Origin: Chloroflexota bacterium
Lineage (GTDB): Bacteria > Chloroflexota > Anaerolineae > Anaerolineales > UBA11858
Assembly: GCA_030609055.1 (NCBI GenBank)
Contig: JAUWCZ010000014.1
Location: 1-34,497, forward strand
Length of the DNA stretch: 34,497 bases
Reading direction: 5' to 3'
Each line of letters begins with the position of its first letter. Position 1 is the first letter of the stretch. Shown here piece by piece: positions 14,460 to 23,422 of the stretch. A program made the position numbers and the translations under genes. Under the pieces are notes generated by a model, which was not told where the DNA came from, searched no databases, and saw nothing but the letters and a program-made list of their open reading frames with translations.

Positions 14460-15107
14460 ATGCAATTTTCAACCCTTTTTTTTGATCTGGATGCAACCTT
14501 GTATCCCGCCTCAAATGGCCTGTGGGAACTGATCAGGCTCCGGATTTATAAATTTATGCGAGAAGAAATAGGAATCCTTGAAGCGGATATTCCAGCGACA
14601 AGGGATAAATATTGGAAAACCTACGGGACTACCTTAGAAGGGCTCCGGATTCACCACCAGGTAAAAGCAGAAGAGTATCTAAATTATGTTCATGATCTCC
14701 CATTGAAGGATTTCTTATCCCCAGATCCAGACCTGTATCAACTTTTGAGCAGTCTTCCTCAAGATTTGTGGGTATTCACCAATGCGGATTATCGACATGC
14801 CAATAGTGTACTAAATGAGCTGGGGATTAAGGATCTTTTTAAGGGTATTGTAGATCTTTATGCGCAAGATTTTATTGTAAAACCCAATCCAAAAGCCTAC
14901 CATAAAGCGCTGCAGCTGGCAGGCGAAACCGAACCTGCTCAATGTATACTGTTTGATGATCTACTTCAAAACTTGATTGCAGCGAAGGATCTCGGGTTTT
15001 TTACCTCACTGGTTGGTCAAAATGGACACTCCAACCAGATTGATATCCACCTGGAGTCAATCCATGAGATGAAAGAAAAAATACCGCAATTGTGGTCCCG
15101 GGAGTGA
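14460..15107 (+). CDS. HAD-superfamily pyrimidine 5'-nucleotidase-like hydrolase
   Basis: A 215-residue HAD hydrolase. Motif I is FDLDATLYP (residues 7-15, nucleophile D8 and acid D10), motif II is VFTNAD, motif III is the lysine of VKPNPKAY, and motif IV is LFDD. DATLYP with a helical cap matches the SDT1/pyrimidine 5'-nucleotidase subgroup, which removes phosphate from UMP/CMP or related compounds. A longer reading from 14385 exists, but ATG 14460 starts directly at the conserved strand and follows a TATAAT box by 6 nt. The gene is divergent from mutL across about 117 nt. Confidence 0.88.
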   Translation: MQFSTLFFDLDATLYPASNGLWELIRLRIYKFMREEIGILEADIPATRDKYWKTYGTTLEGLRIHHQVKAEEYLNYVHDLPLKDFLSPDPDLYQLLSSLPQDLWVFTNADYRHANSVLNELGIKDLFKGIVDLYAQDFIVKPNPKAYHKALQLAGETEPAQCILFDDLLQNLIAAKDLGFFTSLVGQNGHSNQIDIHLESIHEMKEKIPQLWSRE

Positions 15108-15216
15108 TTTCTATCGCCAAGGATGATTTTCAGGTAGATGGGTAGCAACTCTCACATTCAATACATCCAATAGTTGGGCTGCTAATCCACTTTCTGCAAA
15201 TGATAAGGATAAGTCC

Positions 15217-18200
15217 ATGAGTGAAAATGAGTTTCCTCAGCAAATCAGATTCAGTTACGGCATCAGTTTCGCCCGTGCTGTCACCAAAAGCCTTGCCGTA
15301 ATTCTGGTTATCTCCATCCTGGTCTTGCTGGGGGATACTGTTATTTCCGCAGGTCCAATCGTTCCGATCACCTCCTTGATCCTATCCATTTTCGTAGCAG
15401 CAAATTTACTTGGTTATGTTGAACTCTCAATGAGTGTCCCCCAGGCCGGAGGGGCTTACCAGCTAGTTCAAGCCTGCGAGGAAGGCAACTGGCTGTCATT
15501 TATCACCGGCTGGGCACTGTTGCTGGCAGGAATTTCTGCTGCCGGAATACTGATTCAAGGTTTCGCTCAGCAAATCTCTGCTCTGATTGAAATTCTCGCG
15601 GGAGTATCACTACCTGAAACCCCCTTAGCGGCGGGAATTCTGATCCTTATCACAGCGATTAAACTCCTTCCAATTAGGAAAAAGAGGGAAAGCTACCTCT
15701 TGATCCTGATCCTCGCGGTTATTCTGGTTTTCAGCCTGATTGCCGTTCCCAGAATAAAGTTAGAGTACTTGAGATTAGCAGATACTGATTGGCGAATTCC
15801 CTTTAATCTTTTATTAATCTCATTTATCGGAATAGAAATCACAGCTGGATTTCAGGGAGAAATAACCAAAAGAACAACCAACGCACCTAGAGCTATGTTT
15901 TTGATCCCAATCCTGTCCGGGATTGTTATCGCGTTAATCTCTGCTTTAGTAATTGGTGTTCTACTTCCCATATCTACAGCGAACCTGGTCCAGCCTCTGG
16001 CTGGTTTAGTCGGCACAGTCGCCGGGAAATGGGCTCAGTCAGTTATGTTAATTCTGAGTATTGCGGTTATCCCAATGGCATTAGATCGAGTTATTACTCT
16101 TTTAACCCACCAGGGGTATGCCATGACAAGAGATGGATTCTGGCCTGAAATACTTAAAAGGACCCACCCACGCTCAAACAAACCCATATTCCTGATCATC
16201 TCATTCAGTTTTCTAAGCCTGCTGACTCTGGTCATCCCCCTGCAATCCTTAGCCCGTGTAGGTGGTTTGCTCTATTTGATCGTTTTAATGGCAGTAAACC
16301 TCTCCCTCACCAGGAGAGAGCAAATTACCTCATCCTCCTTTCAACTTCCCATTCACCCCTGGATTCCTGCCTTAGTCCTGGTTTTTGATTTGTTACTTAT
16401 TTTAACTTGGGCAGAATACCTACCAGCAGCTGGATTGCTGCTCTTGATCGGTTTTGTTTTGTTCTTAGGCTACGGAAGGCATCATTGTATCAAGGCAAAA
16501 GAAGGGATCACGGTCTTCAAAGCTCCCCTCGTGGAAGAGAAAACCAGAAAGAGTTTTCGGGTTCTAGTCCCAATTGCTAATCCAGAGACTGCCGAGACTC
16601 TGCTCCACTTAGCCGGTACTCTTGTCCGCCCCCAGGGAGGAAAAGTAATTGCACTCCGTGTGATCACAGTCCCCGGCCAAGTCCCCCTTTCAGAGGGTCG
16701 GTTTCAGGCTCAGAAAGACCGGATACTGCTGGATCGGGCAATTGCCCAAGCGACCAAAGAGGAATTCCGGGTTCAAACGATGACCCGGGTTTCCCGCAGC
16801 ATCTCTGAAGGTATCCTGGATACTGCCCGGGAGGAGAAAGTAGATCAAATTCTACTCGGTTGGCGCGGTGAACCGCGTTCCATCTCCAAGTCAATGGGAC
16901 CGGTGCTGGACCCGATCATCAGGAACGCGCCTTGTGATGTATTAATTATAAAGGGAGATCATTGGCACGAAATCCAAAGCATTCTGGTTCCAACTGCCGG
17001 AGGACCTAACGCCCCAATCGGAGCCAAGTTAGCCTCCTCTCTTTCGCAAAGCTATGGTGCCGCCGTAATTGGTCTTTATGTTCAGGTCGGCCGGGCGTCC
17101 CCCCGCCGTATGGATGAAAATCAACAGATCATTGACAACACTTTCGAGGGGCTTCAATTCCATCAACCACCTGAAAAGAAAGTGATCAGCGCAAATAATG
17201 TTCTGGAAGGAATTCTGAAGGAAGCCGAAGCCTATGATATGGTTATTGTCGGCTCTTCAGAACAGGGATTCATTGACCAATTTGCGTTTGGAAGTATTCC
17301 CCAGAAAATCGCCGCCCAAGCCCCGAATGCATCAGTGATGGTAAAAGGATACAGCGGAACCCCAGAATTCTGGTTCCGTAAATTACTCACTGCTATTTAC
17401 AATCTCTTTCCCACCCTTTCCATAGAAGAGCAACTGGAAGTGCGTGAGGAATTGATTGATGACGCCCAACCGGGTTCAGATTACTTCATGCTGATTGTTC
17501 TTTCCTCTATCATAGCTGCCCTAGGACTACTGCTTAACAGCCCTGCGGTTGTTATCGGCGCGATGTTGGTAGCTCCCTTAATGTCCCCCATCCTCGGATT
17601 TTCACTTGGTATAGTACTTGGTGAAGTTCGATTAATACGGACATCTCTGGAGTCAGTATTCAAAGGAGTGATGGCATCCATTGTTGTAGCAATCCTGGTT
17701 GGATTAATCTCCCCCATCAAGGAGATGACCCCCGAAATCATGGCTCGCACACAGCCAACCCTGCTAGATTTATTCATTGCCCTGGCATCCGGAATGGCAG
17801 GAGCATACGCGGTGAGCAGAAAAGATGTCAGCGCCGCCTTACCCGGTGTGGCAATCGCCGCAGCCCTGGCACCACCGCTAAGCGTGGTCGGTCTCGGATT
17901 AGCAATCGGTAACATGCAGGCGGCAGGTGGCGCCTTGTTATTGTTTATAACCAACCTCATCACCATCAGCCTCGCCGGAGTGATCACCTTCTCCCTGCTA
18001 GGGATTCACCCCTTGAATCTGCAGCCAGAGATAAAGAAGCGGGTCCGGAGAGGGATCACTGGCATTGTATTCCTGGTCTTTTTGATCACCATTCCCCTGG
18101 CGATCATCATGAACGGTATCATTAAACAAACCCGCGAACAAAAGGCGATAGAACGGATTCTGCTTGAGTCCCCCTTTGCGGAAGATATCAACATTCTGGA

Positions 18201-18378
18201 TATTGAAAGGATACAATCCCGGGATAAATTGCTGATCAGCGCCACGATCAGGTCACCAAAACCACTGGATCAACAAAGTGTCGATAATCTGGCAAGGGCT
18301 CTAGAGGAAGAGTTGAGCCGTCCTCTAACTCTGGATATCATCACCCTGCCGGTAATCCGGTCGGAGCAATCTAATTAA
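15217..18378 (+). CDS. Fusion protein: APC-family permease, two Usp domains, DUF389 membrane domain
   Basis: A 1053-residue polypeptide with four recognisable parts. Residues 1 to about 425 are an APC-superfamily amino-acid/polyamine permease (PQAGGAYQLV matches the unwound helix region; about 12 hydrophobic segments). Residues about 445-580 and 586-712 are two universal-stress-protein (UspA) domains; the second ends in the nucleotide-loop-like VGSSEQGFIDQFAFGS. Residues about 736-1000 form a DUF389 (TIGR00341-like) membrane domain with VVIGAMLVAPLMSPILG and ALAPPLSVVGLGLAIG, followed by a soluble tail. The frame is continuous, with a Shine-Dalgarno (AAGGATAAG) before ATG 15217. APC-Usp fusions are known; having DUF389 on the same chain is unusual. 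Transported substrate unknown. Confidence 0.92.
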   Translation: MSENEFPQQIRFSYGISFARAVTKSLAVILVISILVLLGDTVISAGPIVPITSLILSIFVAANLLGYVELSMSVPQAGGAYQLVQACEEGNWLSFITGWALLLAGISAAGILIQGFAQQISALIEILAGVSLPETPLAAGILILITAIKLLPIRKKRESYLLILILAVILVFSLIAVPRIKLEYLRLADTDWRIPFNLLLISFIGIEITAGFQGEITKRTTNAPRAMFLIPILSGIVIALISALVIGVLLPISTANLVQPLAGLVGTVAGKWAQSVMLILSIAVIPMALDRVITLLTHQGYAMTRDGFWPEILKRTHPRSNKPIFLIISFSFLSLLTLVIPLQSLARVGGLLYLIVLMAVNLSLTRREQITSSSFQLPIHPWIPALVLVFDLLLILTWAEYLPAAGLLLLIGFVLFLGYGRHHCIKAKEGITVFKAPLVEEKTRKSFRVLVPIANPETAETLLHLAGTLVRPQGGKVIALRVITVPGQVPLSEGRFQAQKDRILLDRAIAQATKEEFRVQTMTRVSRSISEGILDTAREEKVDQILLGWRGEPRSISKSMGPVLDPIIRNAPCDVLIIKGDHWHEIQSILVPTAGGPNAPIGAKLASSLSQSYGAAVIGLYVQVGRASPRRMDENQQIIDNTFEGLQFHQPPEKKVISANNVLEGILKEAEAYDMVIVGSSEQGFIDQFAFGSIPQKIAAQAPNASVMVKGYSGTPEFWFRKLLTAIYNLFPTLSIEEQLEVREELIDDAQPGSDYFMLIVLSSIIAALGLLLNSPAVVIGAMLVAPLMSPILGFSLGIVLGEVRLIRTSLESVFKGVMASIVVAILVGLISPIKEMTPEIMARTQPTLLDLFIALASGMAGAYAVSRKDVSAALPGVAIAAALAPPLSVVGLGLAIGNMQAAGGALLLFITNLITISLAGVITFSLLGIHPLNLQPEIKKRVRRGITGIVFLVFLITIPLAIIMNGIIKQTREQKAIERILLESPFAEDINILDIERIQSRDKLLISATIRSPKPLDQQSVDNLARALEEELSRPLTLDIITLPVIRSEQSN

Positions 18379-18535
18379 GGTAAGACTCTACTTTCATCTT
18401 GATTCAAAGATCATGCAGGTGTCATTCTGGATTATTGATATACTTCTTAGATTGATTTAATCTCCCCGTGATATGCTGGTATAACAGAAAAGATTAGTAA
18501 TAAATTGTATCTGGATTTTGAGATTGGAGAATCGT

Positions 18536-19804
18536 ATGAAAAAAAGCATCTGGATCATTATCGGAATAGTTGGTGGTCTGGTCGTCATCGCCAGCGCGTT
18601 TTCTGCCGGCGCAATTGTCGGCAACCTCTTAGTACCGCAATCAAGCATCCCCTGGTTTCCGAATGCAACCCAACCGACACCATACAGTCCTGCTGAACAT
18701 GCAATAACCACTGATTCCCAAGCTAAACTCTCTCCAGAGGAATTGTTCTTTCCTTTTTGGGAGGCCTGGGATATTGTTCATGAGCAGTATATTGATCAGC
18801 CTGTTGACGATACAGTACTGATGAGGGGGGCTATTTCAGGCATGTTGGATTCTCTGGGAGATCAGCATACTTCCTATGTCGATCCGGATCAATATATGCA
18901 GGCAAACATGTCCATGGATGGAGAATATGAGGGAATTGGCGCCTGGGTAGATACAGGTACTGAGTACTTGACAATAATCAGTCCCATGCCCGATTCCCCT
19001 GCAGAAAAAGCCGGCTTATTACCTGGTGATGAAGTAATTAAGATAGATGGGGAGGACATGACCGGGCTCGATGGATCACTCGTCATCCGGAAAGTTCTTG
19101 GTCCTGCCGGATCAAAGGTGATTCTGACTATCCGCCGGGAAGGAGAAATGGAACTATTTGATGTCACTATCATCCGGGAAAAGATAATCATACACAGTGT
19201 GGAAAGCAAAATGCTGGAAGATAATATCGCATACATTCAGATCATTACTTTCGGGACTGACACCAGGGCTGAGCTCCGGGATAATCTTAACAGCTTATTA
19301 GACCAGGATCCAGATGGTCTTATTGTCGATCTCCGCAATAACGGGGGGGGATTCCTGCAAACTGCTGTCACGGTAGCTTCTGAATTCGTAGGTGAGGGTG
19401 TGATCCTTTATGAAGATTTTGGATCTGATGAGGGTTTAACGGAACACAAAGCCTTAAAAGGAGGGCTTGCGACCGATATACCCCTCGTTCTCCTGGTCAA
19501 CGAAGGATCGGCCTCAGCATCTGAAATTGTTGCTGGAGCGATCCAGGACAATCAACGTGGTCCGCTGATTGGCGCAACAACCTTTGGAAAAGGCTCAGTT
19601 CAGAATTGGATTGAATTGAGTGATAACCAGGGCGCTGTCCGGGTGACAATTGCCCGTTGGTTGACGCCGGCTGAAAGACAAATTCACGAAGTAGGACTCA
19701 CCCCAAAATACCTGGTGGAATATACAGAGGAAGACTACCAAAACGAGTTGGATCCTCAGCTTGATAAAGCAATTGAAGTGCTGTTACAAATCATCGAAGA
19801 TTAA
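18536..19804 (+). CDS. S41 family C-terminal processing peptidase (CtpA-like)
   Basis: A 422-residue periplasm-facing serine protease. An N-terminal membrane anchor (IIIGIVGGLVVIASAFSAGA) is followed by an S41 N-terminal helix bundle. The PDZ domain lies at about 130-215 (GIGAWVDTG..., AGLLPGDEVIKIDG), and the catalytic core carries Ser at about 327 (EGSASASEIV) and Lys at about 351 (FGKGSVQ). Such enzymes trim or degrade envelope proteins. The start was set to ATG 18536: GGAGA lies 5 nt before it, and the upstream ATG at 18518 lacks a ribosome site. It is followed 13 nt later by the zinc peptidase gene, so the two proteases form an operon. Confidence 0.95.
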   Translation: MKKSIWIIIGIVGGLVVIASAFSAGAIVGNLLVPQSSIPWFPNATQPTPYSPAEHAITTDSQAKLSPEELFFPFWEAWDIVHEQYIDQPVDDTVLMRGAISGMLDSLGDQHTSYVDPDQYMQANMSMDGEYEGIGAWVDTGTEYLTIISPMPDSPAEKAGLLPGDEVIKIDGEDMTGLDGSLVIRKVLGPAGSKVILTIRREGEMELFDVTIIREKIIIHSVESKMLEDNIAYIQIITFGTDTRAELRDNLNSLLDQDPDGLIVDLRNNGGGFLQTAVTVASEFVGEGVILYEDFGSDEGLTEHKALKGGLATDIPLVLLVNEGSASASEIVAGAIQDNQRGPLIGATTFGKGSVQNWIELSDNQGAVRVTIARWLTPAERQIHEVGLTPKYLVEYTEEDYQNELDPQLDKAIEVLLQIIED

Positions 19805-19817
19805 ATAGGTCCAGACA

Positions 19818-20516
19818 ATGTTTTATTTTAATCCACAGTATCTGCTGTTTATGGCGCCTGCGATACTCGCCATGCTGGCAGCTCAGTTGTATGTCAATTC
19901 CACCTACAAAAAGTGGGGAAAGATCCCAACCAGGGCTCGCTTGACTGGTGAGCAGGCAACCAGAAGTTTGATTTCAACAGGCGGTCTTCATGAGGTCGAG
20001 ATTCAACAGGTCCAGGGTCAGCTGACAGATCATTATGACCCCAGGAAAAAAGTGCTTAGTTTGTCACCTACCGTATACCAGGGTAATTCGATTGCTTCAG
20101 TAGCCATTGCTACCCATGAATTGGGTCATGCCCTGCAGGACAAAGAAAGATATTTCCCTCTCCGCTTAAGATCAATGCTGGTACCGGTTGTGAATATCGG
20201 GTCCACCCTGGGCTGGATACTGATTTTGGTTGGTTTATTAATTAACGCCATCGGTTTAGCCTGGCTGGGTGTTTTTGCCTTCTCTGGCAGTGCTGTGTTT
20301 GCCCTGGCAACCCTACCGGTTGAATTGAACGCTTCCGCCCGGGCGAAACAGCTCCTGAAAGGTAGTGGCGTCATCAGCTCTCCAGATGAAGAACGGGGAG
20401 TGAATAGTGTCCTTAACGCAGCAGCGCTCACTTATGTTGCATCTTTGTTCACCGCTGTGATGCAGTTACTTTACTGGATTTCGATTGTCTCGGGAGGTAA
20501 GGGAAGACGGCGTTAA
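19818..20516 (+). CDS. Membrane zinc metallopeptidase, YugP/Zn_peptidase_2 family
   Basis: A 232-residue membrane protein. The zinc motif HELGH sits near residue 100 (IATHELGHALQD). There is a hydrophobic segment at the N-terminus, two in the middle (VNIGSTLGWILILVGLLINA and LAWLGVFAFSGSAVFALATL) and one near the C-terminus. An ELNASARAKQLL element, typical of the family, follows the membrane hairpin. The physiological substrate of this family is not established. It is located directly after the S41 protease gene, suggesting joint envelope proteolysis. Confidence 0.93.
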   Translation: MFYFNPQYLLFMAPAILAMLAAQLYVNSTYKKWGKIPTRARLTGEQATRSLISTGGLHEVEIQQVQGQLTDHYDPRKKVLSLSPTVYQGNSIASVAIATHELGHALQDKERYFPLRLRSMLVPVVNIGSTLGWILILVGLLINAIGLAWLGVFAFSGSAVFALATLPVELNASARAKQLLKGSGVISSPDEERGVNSVLNAAALTYVASLFTAVMQLLYWISIVSGGKGRRR

Positions 20517-20579
20517 TCCAATCATCCGCTGTTAATATTACTCACTAAGATAGCGGAATAACAAATAGTGAAAGTCTGC

Positions 20580-20585
20580 TATAAT
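20580..20585 (+). promoter_or_regulatory. Flippase-like gene extended -10 box, leaderless layout
   Basis: TGCTATAAT (extended -10; TATAAT at 20580-20585), 6 nt (CACCCC), then the ATG at 20592. Confidence 0.7.
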
Positions 20586-20591
20586 CACCCC

Positions 20592-21605
20592 ATGCGAAAA
20601 TTCATCATAGCGATTGGCTTGCTTCTGGGGGTCCTCTTTATTGCGAGCAATTTTGCTGAGGTCGAAGAGATTGCAGCCATTCTCCAAAGGGGGGAATGGC
20701 GTTTTATCCTCTTGGCAATCATGCTGTTGTTGATCTGGCTGGTCAATATGGCAGGATCTTATAAAACAATCTTCCAGGTGTTAGGTTTAGAGGAAACTTT
20801 TGGCAGATTGCTGATCCTGACAACAGCCGCGAATTTTATTAACGTAGTAGCTCCTTCCGGTGGGATTGGTGGGATGGCTATCTTTATCACTGAATCCCGT
20901 CAAAAAGGAAATACCGGAGCAAGAGCTATGGTCGCGGGAGCCCTGTATGTAATCTTTGATTATCTGGGGTTTTTCCTATTTTTAGGATTGGGGCTGATCG
21001 TTCTCTTCCGCAGGAATATCCTTAACGGAGCTGAAATATCCGCATCTGTAATATTGTTTATCATGTGGGTGGGGCTGAGCTTCCTGGTTTATCTGGGATT
21101 TAAATCCGAACAAGCGCTAGGTGATGCACTGGTGCGGTTAACAAGATTCATAAACCGCCTCCTAAAACCGTTCATCCACAAGGAGAAATTCAGTGAGGAG
21201 GCGGCCAGGCATCTTGCCCATGATGCCGTTAATGGGATAACTGAACTTCGCCGCCGGCCATTGGAATTAATTTACCCCTTCCTTCTATCGATCTCTAATA
21301 AATTGATCTTGTTGTTGATTTTTTTCGCATTGTTTCAGGCATATCAAGTGCCGACTTCGATAGGCATTCTAGTCGCCGCCACAAGCCTGGCATATTTATT
21401 CGAGATTGTATCTCCTACACCCTATGGGATGGGTATCGTGGAGGGGGTGTTGACGCTGGCATTTCGATCGATGTTTATCCCTATCAACGAAGCACTTGTG
21501 ATTACGATGGCATACCGAGGGGTAACCTTCTGGTTTCCGCTCATCCTGGGTGCAATAGCTTTCCGCTGGGTTGGAACACCTGAAGAGGAAATCACATTAA
21601 AATAA
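20592..21605 (+). CDS. Flippase-like membrane protein (LPG synthase TM / UPF0104 family)
   Basis: A 337-residue integral membrane protein with about eight hydrophobic segments. Features of the family include NFINVVAPSGGIGGMAIFI (about residues 78-97) and PTPYGMGIVEGVLTL near the C-terminus. Relatives include the membrane half of lysylphosphatidylglycerol synthase (MprF) and lipid flippase-like proteins; no soluble aminoacyl-transferase domain is attached here. The start at 20592 is chosen because an extended -10 box ends 6 nt before it; the longer reading from 20568 would begin inside the promoter. The substrate lipid cannot be told from sequence. Confidence 0.9.
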   Translation: MRKFIIAIGLLLGVLFIASNFAEVEEIAAILQRGEWRFILLAIMLLLIWLVNMAGSYKTIFQVLGLEETFGRLLILTTAANFINVVAPSGGIGGMAIFITESRQKGNTGARAMVAGALYVIFDYLGFFLFLGLGLIVLFRRNILNGAEISASVILFIMWVGLSFLVYLGFKSEQALGDALVRLTRFINRLLKPFIHKEKFSEEAARHLAHDAVNGITELRRRPLELIYPFLLSISNKLILLLIFFALFQAYQVPTSIGILVAATSLAYLFEIVSPTPYGMGIVEGVLTLAFRSMFIPINEALVITMAYRGVTFWFPLILGAIAFRWVGTPEEEITLK

Positions 21606-21683
21606 AAGATTGTGCATCCATAAATCTGATATTGAAAGAGAAATTAACAATAACGCAGGGGCACTAATAATTAACACTCAGAG

Positions 21684-21711
21684 CTCTCGAGAACGGATTC
21701 GAGAGTTTATT
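21684..21711 (+). terminator. Hairpin terminator after the flippase-like gene
   Basis: CTCTCGA (21684-21690), 8-nt loop, TCGAGAG (21699-21705), followed by TTTATTT: a 7-bp stem with a modest T tract. Confidence 0.6.
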
Positions 21712-21724
21712 TGGTGAAAAGATA

Positions 21725-21755
21725 GGAAACGGTATTCTTGAAGGATACCGTTTCC
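21725..21755. terminator. Bidirectional terminator between convergent genes
   Basis: GGAAACGGTAT (21725-21735) and ATACCGTTTCC (21745-21755) form a perfect 11-bp stem with a 9-nt loop. On the plus strand it is followed by TTTACTT. On the minus strand it begins right after the TrmO-like stop and is followed by TATCTTTT. Confidence 0.8.
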
Positions 21756-21756
21756 T

Positions 21757-22248
21757 TTACTTCACAAATCGGTCATCCGATAGTTTTCCCCCAATCTTTC
21801 CCTGGCTTTGTTCCAGCCATCCTACCCGATCTGCTTCCGGCCTATCAAAGTAAGGCACATAGGGTTTGATATCGAGCAGCGGGGTTCCATCAAGGATATC
21901 AACATTGGCGATCTGGATTACATTCTGGTGGATCTCGAGCAGCTTCACGATCGATAAGCCAATTCCGTTTGGCCGTCTGGGTGCCCGGGTGGCAAATACT
22001 CCCCGTTTTTGATCATCTAAAAATGGCTTTACCAGCAGTTCCGGATCCCCGGCTTGATGAAAATGATACAGCAAATACAAATGGGAAAATCCCCCCAGAT
22101 CCTGTAAGCCCGCTTGTAACGCCGGATCAATGATCACCTCACCCTCCACTCCTTCCGCCGCGCTGGGTTGAATGGGCATGCCGGTAAGATCCTGAAATGG
22201 ACTATGAATAATCCCTATCGGGCGAAAACAAATCTCTTTCTGTTCCAT
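21757..22248 (-). CDS. TrmO/TsaA family tRNA methyltransferase-like protein
   Basis: A 163-residue protein of the TsaA/TrmO (UPF0066) family, whose Escherichia member methylates N6-threonylcarbamoyladenosine at position 37 of tRNA-Thr using S-adenosylmethionine. Visible family motifs: IGIIHSPF at residues 12-19, GFSHLYLLYHFH in the middle, and FATRAPRRPNGIGLSIVKLL. The C-terminal half of the longer enterobacterial TrmO is lacking, so this is the short single-domain form, which may act on other substrates. The Shine-Dalgarno AAGGAAGGG precedes the ATG. It is second in a two-gene unit with the DUF364 gene (29-nt gap) and ends at the 11-bp hairpin. Confidence 0.88.
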   Translation of the reverse strand: MEQKEICFRPIGIIHSPFQDLTGMPIQPSAAEGVEGEVIIDPALQAGLQDLGGFSHLYLLYHFHQAGDPELLVKPFLDDQKRGVFATRAPRRPNGIGLSIVKLLEIHQNVIQIANVDILDGTPLLDIKPYVPYFDRPEADRVGWLEQSQGKIGGKLSDDRFVK

Positions 22249-22277
22249 ATTGGTCCCTTCCTTAAGATAGATGCCGG

Positions 22278-23015
22278 TTAGGCTGCCACCTGCGTGATGA
22301 GCCTGACACCAGCCTGATGAATCTGCCGGAAGTTTCCCCCCTGTCCCAACGCCCCTAATACTGCCGGGATATTTTCCACTGCTGAACCAGCTAGAAGGTC
22401 TACTCCAAATTCATACAGAACTGGGCTCAGCGGGGTTGAAGGACCCAGAATCATCACATACGCTTCTGGTTTACAGAGAGCCAATAATTCCGGCAGGGTA
22501 TGGTTGATAAAAGTCATCCCGGTGATGGCAACCAGATCTGCGGTAGGAAGGTAATCAGGCGCAGCACTGGCAGGCAAATCGGATTCTGAAGGATTAAGAT
22601 CCAGCACAGTTAATTCCCCCAACTCCTCCCGTAAATGATAAACAAAGGGAAAATGACCGATGAGTACTGCTCTTTTTCCTCTCCCGTGTTCTAAGATTGC
22701 ACTTTCAGCGTTTTGATCCAACCACAAGGAGGGGTTCTGCGGCAGCAGGGCATTGATGGCAGCGCAGCCCACACTCCGCCGGAGAGGGATCTCTGATTCA
22801 ATCCAACCTGCCAGGTCCAAAGCTGAGAACGATTCCAGATTACCGGGGGTGGGAATCGTCGGTTCACCGGTATGTAGATGATCCCCCGCCAGTGTAGATG
22901 CTAATCCACACTGCTGCCGGCCATTATTATCAACCACCACAGCAGTCCAATTTAATCCAATCCGGACCTCTAGAATTTCTTGGTTTAACAGGTTGTTGAG
23001 TATTCTGGTATACAT
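22278..23015 (-). CDS. DUF4213/DUF364 (Rossmann-like, putative metal-chelation) protein
   Basis: A 245-residue protein. The N-terminal part (about 1-85, LEVRIGLNWTAVVV, GEPTIPTPGN) matches DUF4213. The C-terminal part (about 100-240, GKRAVLIGHFPF, DLVAITGMTFINHTLPELL, YVMILGPSTPLSPVL) matches DUF364. Members are proposed to handle metals or tetrapyrroles, but no activity is established. The start was set to ATG 23015, with a purine-rich GAGAAGAAGAG upstream. The longer ATG at 23033 has no ribosome site, and its extra residues (MRRRDH) derive from that purine stretch. TATAAT on the minus strand at 23063-23058 is a likely promoter. Confidence 0.85.
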   Translation of the reverse strand: MYTRILNNLLNQEILEVRIGLNWTAVVVDNNGRQQCGLASTLAGDHLHTGEPTIPTPGNLESFSALDLAGWIESEIPLRRSVGCAAINALLPQNPSLWLDQNAESAILEHGRGKRAVLIGHFPFVYHLREELGELTVLDLNPSESDLPASAAPDYLPTADLVAITGMTFINHTLPELLALCKPEAYVMILGPSTPLSPVLYEFGVDLLAGSAVENIPAVLGALGQGGNFRQIHQAGVRLITQVAA

Positions 23016-23057
23016 GTGATCTCTTCTTCTCATTCAAATAGAAGGCTAGGTAAACGA

Positions 23058-23063
23058 ATTATA
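23058..23063 (-). promoter_or_regulatory. -10 box of the DUF364-trmO-like unit
   Basis: TATAAT on the minus strand, about 42 nt before ATG 23015. No strong -35 hexamer is seen at 16-18 nt. Confidence 0.5.
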
Positions 23064-23150
23064 ATATTAACTCCATCGATCCCTGGTCAGTTTCCAAAGA
23101 TGGGACACAGGAAATGAAAGAAAATTGACCTAATCCCCTCTCAAAGGAGT

Positions 23151-23179
23151 TTGACCAAACGCTACCCATTAGGTATAAT
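23151..23179 (+). promoter_or_regulatory. rpmH operon promoter
   Basis: TTGACC (23151-23156), 17 nt, TATAAT (23174-23179): strong sigma-70 promoter with a predicted leader of about 39 nt. GAAGGAG 8-9 nt before the rpmH start serves as the ribosome site. Confidence 0.85.
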
Positions 23180-23224
23180 GTTTCGTCGGTAGTTGAGTTT
23201 GAACGTTGAAGGAGTTACAAGAAG

Positions 23225-23401
23225 ATGCCAAAACGGACCTATCAACCGAAAAAAAGACGCCGGGCACGCATCCATGGATTCCGGGCTCGGATGAAAAGCA
23301 AAGGTGGACAAAACGTAATCAAACGGCGTCGTTTAAAAGGCCGTACTAGACTGGCGCATACTGCGAATAATCACGTCAAAAAAACAAACTGGAAGAGTTA
23401 A
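23225..23401 (+). CDS. rpmH: 50S ribosomal protein L34
   Basis: A short gene of 58 codons. The product begins [20 protein letters not shown], continues with [19 protein letters not shown], and has a C-terminal extension ending KKTNWKS. It is rich in Arg and Lys throughout, as expected for L34, and is somewhat longer than the usual 44-47 residues. It is followed after 21 nt by rnpA, the near-universal bacterial order, and is read from the strong promoter at 23151-23179. Confidence 0.98.
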   Translation: MPKRTYQPKKRRRARIHGFRARMKSKGGQNVIKRRRLKGRTRLAHTANNHVKKTNWKS

Positions 23402-23422
23402 TTCTGGAATGACAAAATCCTA

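Noticed and set aside
17481-17987. Open frame of 168 codons on the minus strand inside the DUF389 part of the fusion gene
   Set aside because: It is a shadow of the hydrophobic plus-strand coding region. The composition (Ala/Met/Thr/Ile rich without a family pattern) and lack of a ribosome site argue against a gene.
21160-21185. DnaA-box-like TCATCCACA inside the flippase-like gene
   Set aside because: It is a single imperfect match inside a coding region with no further boxes around it, so not evidence for an origin.
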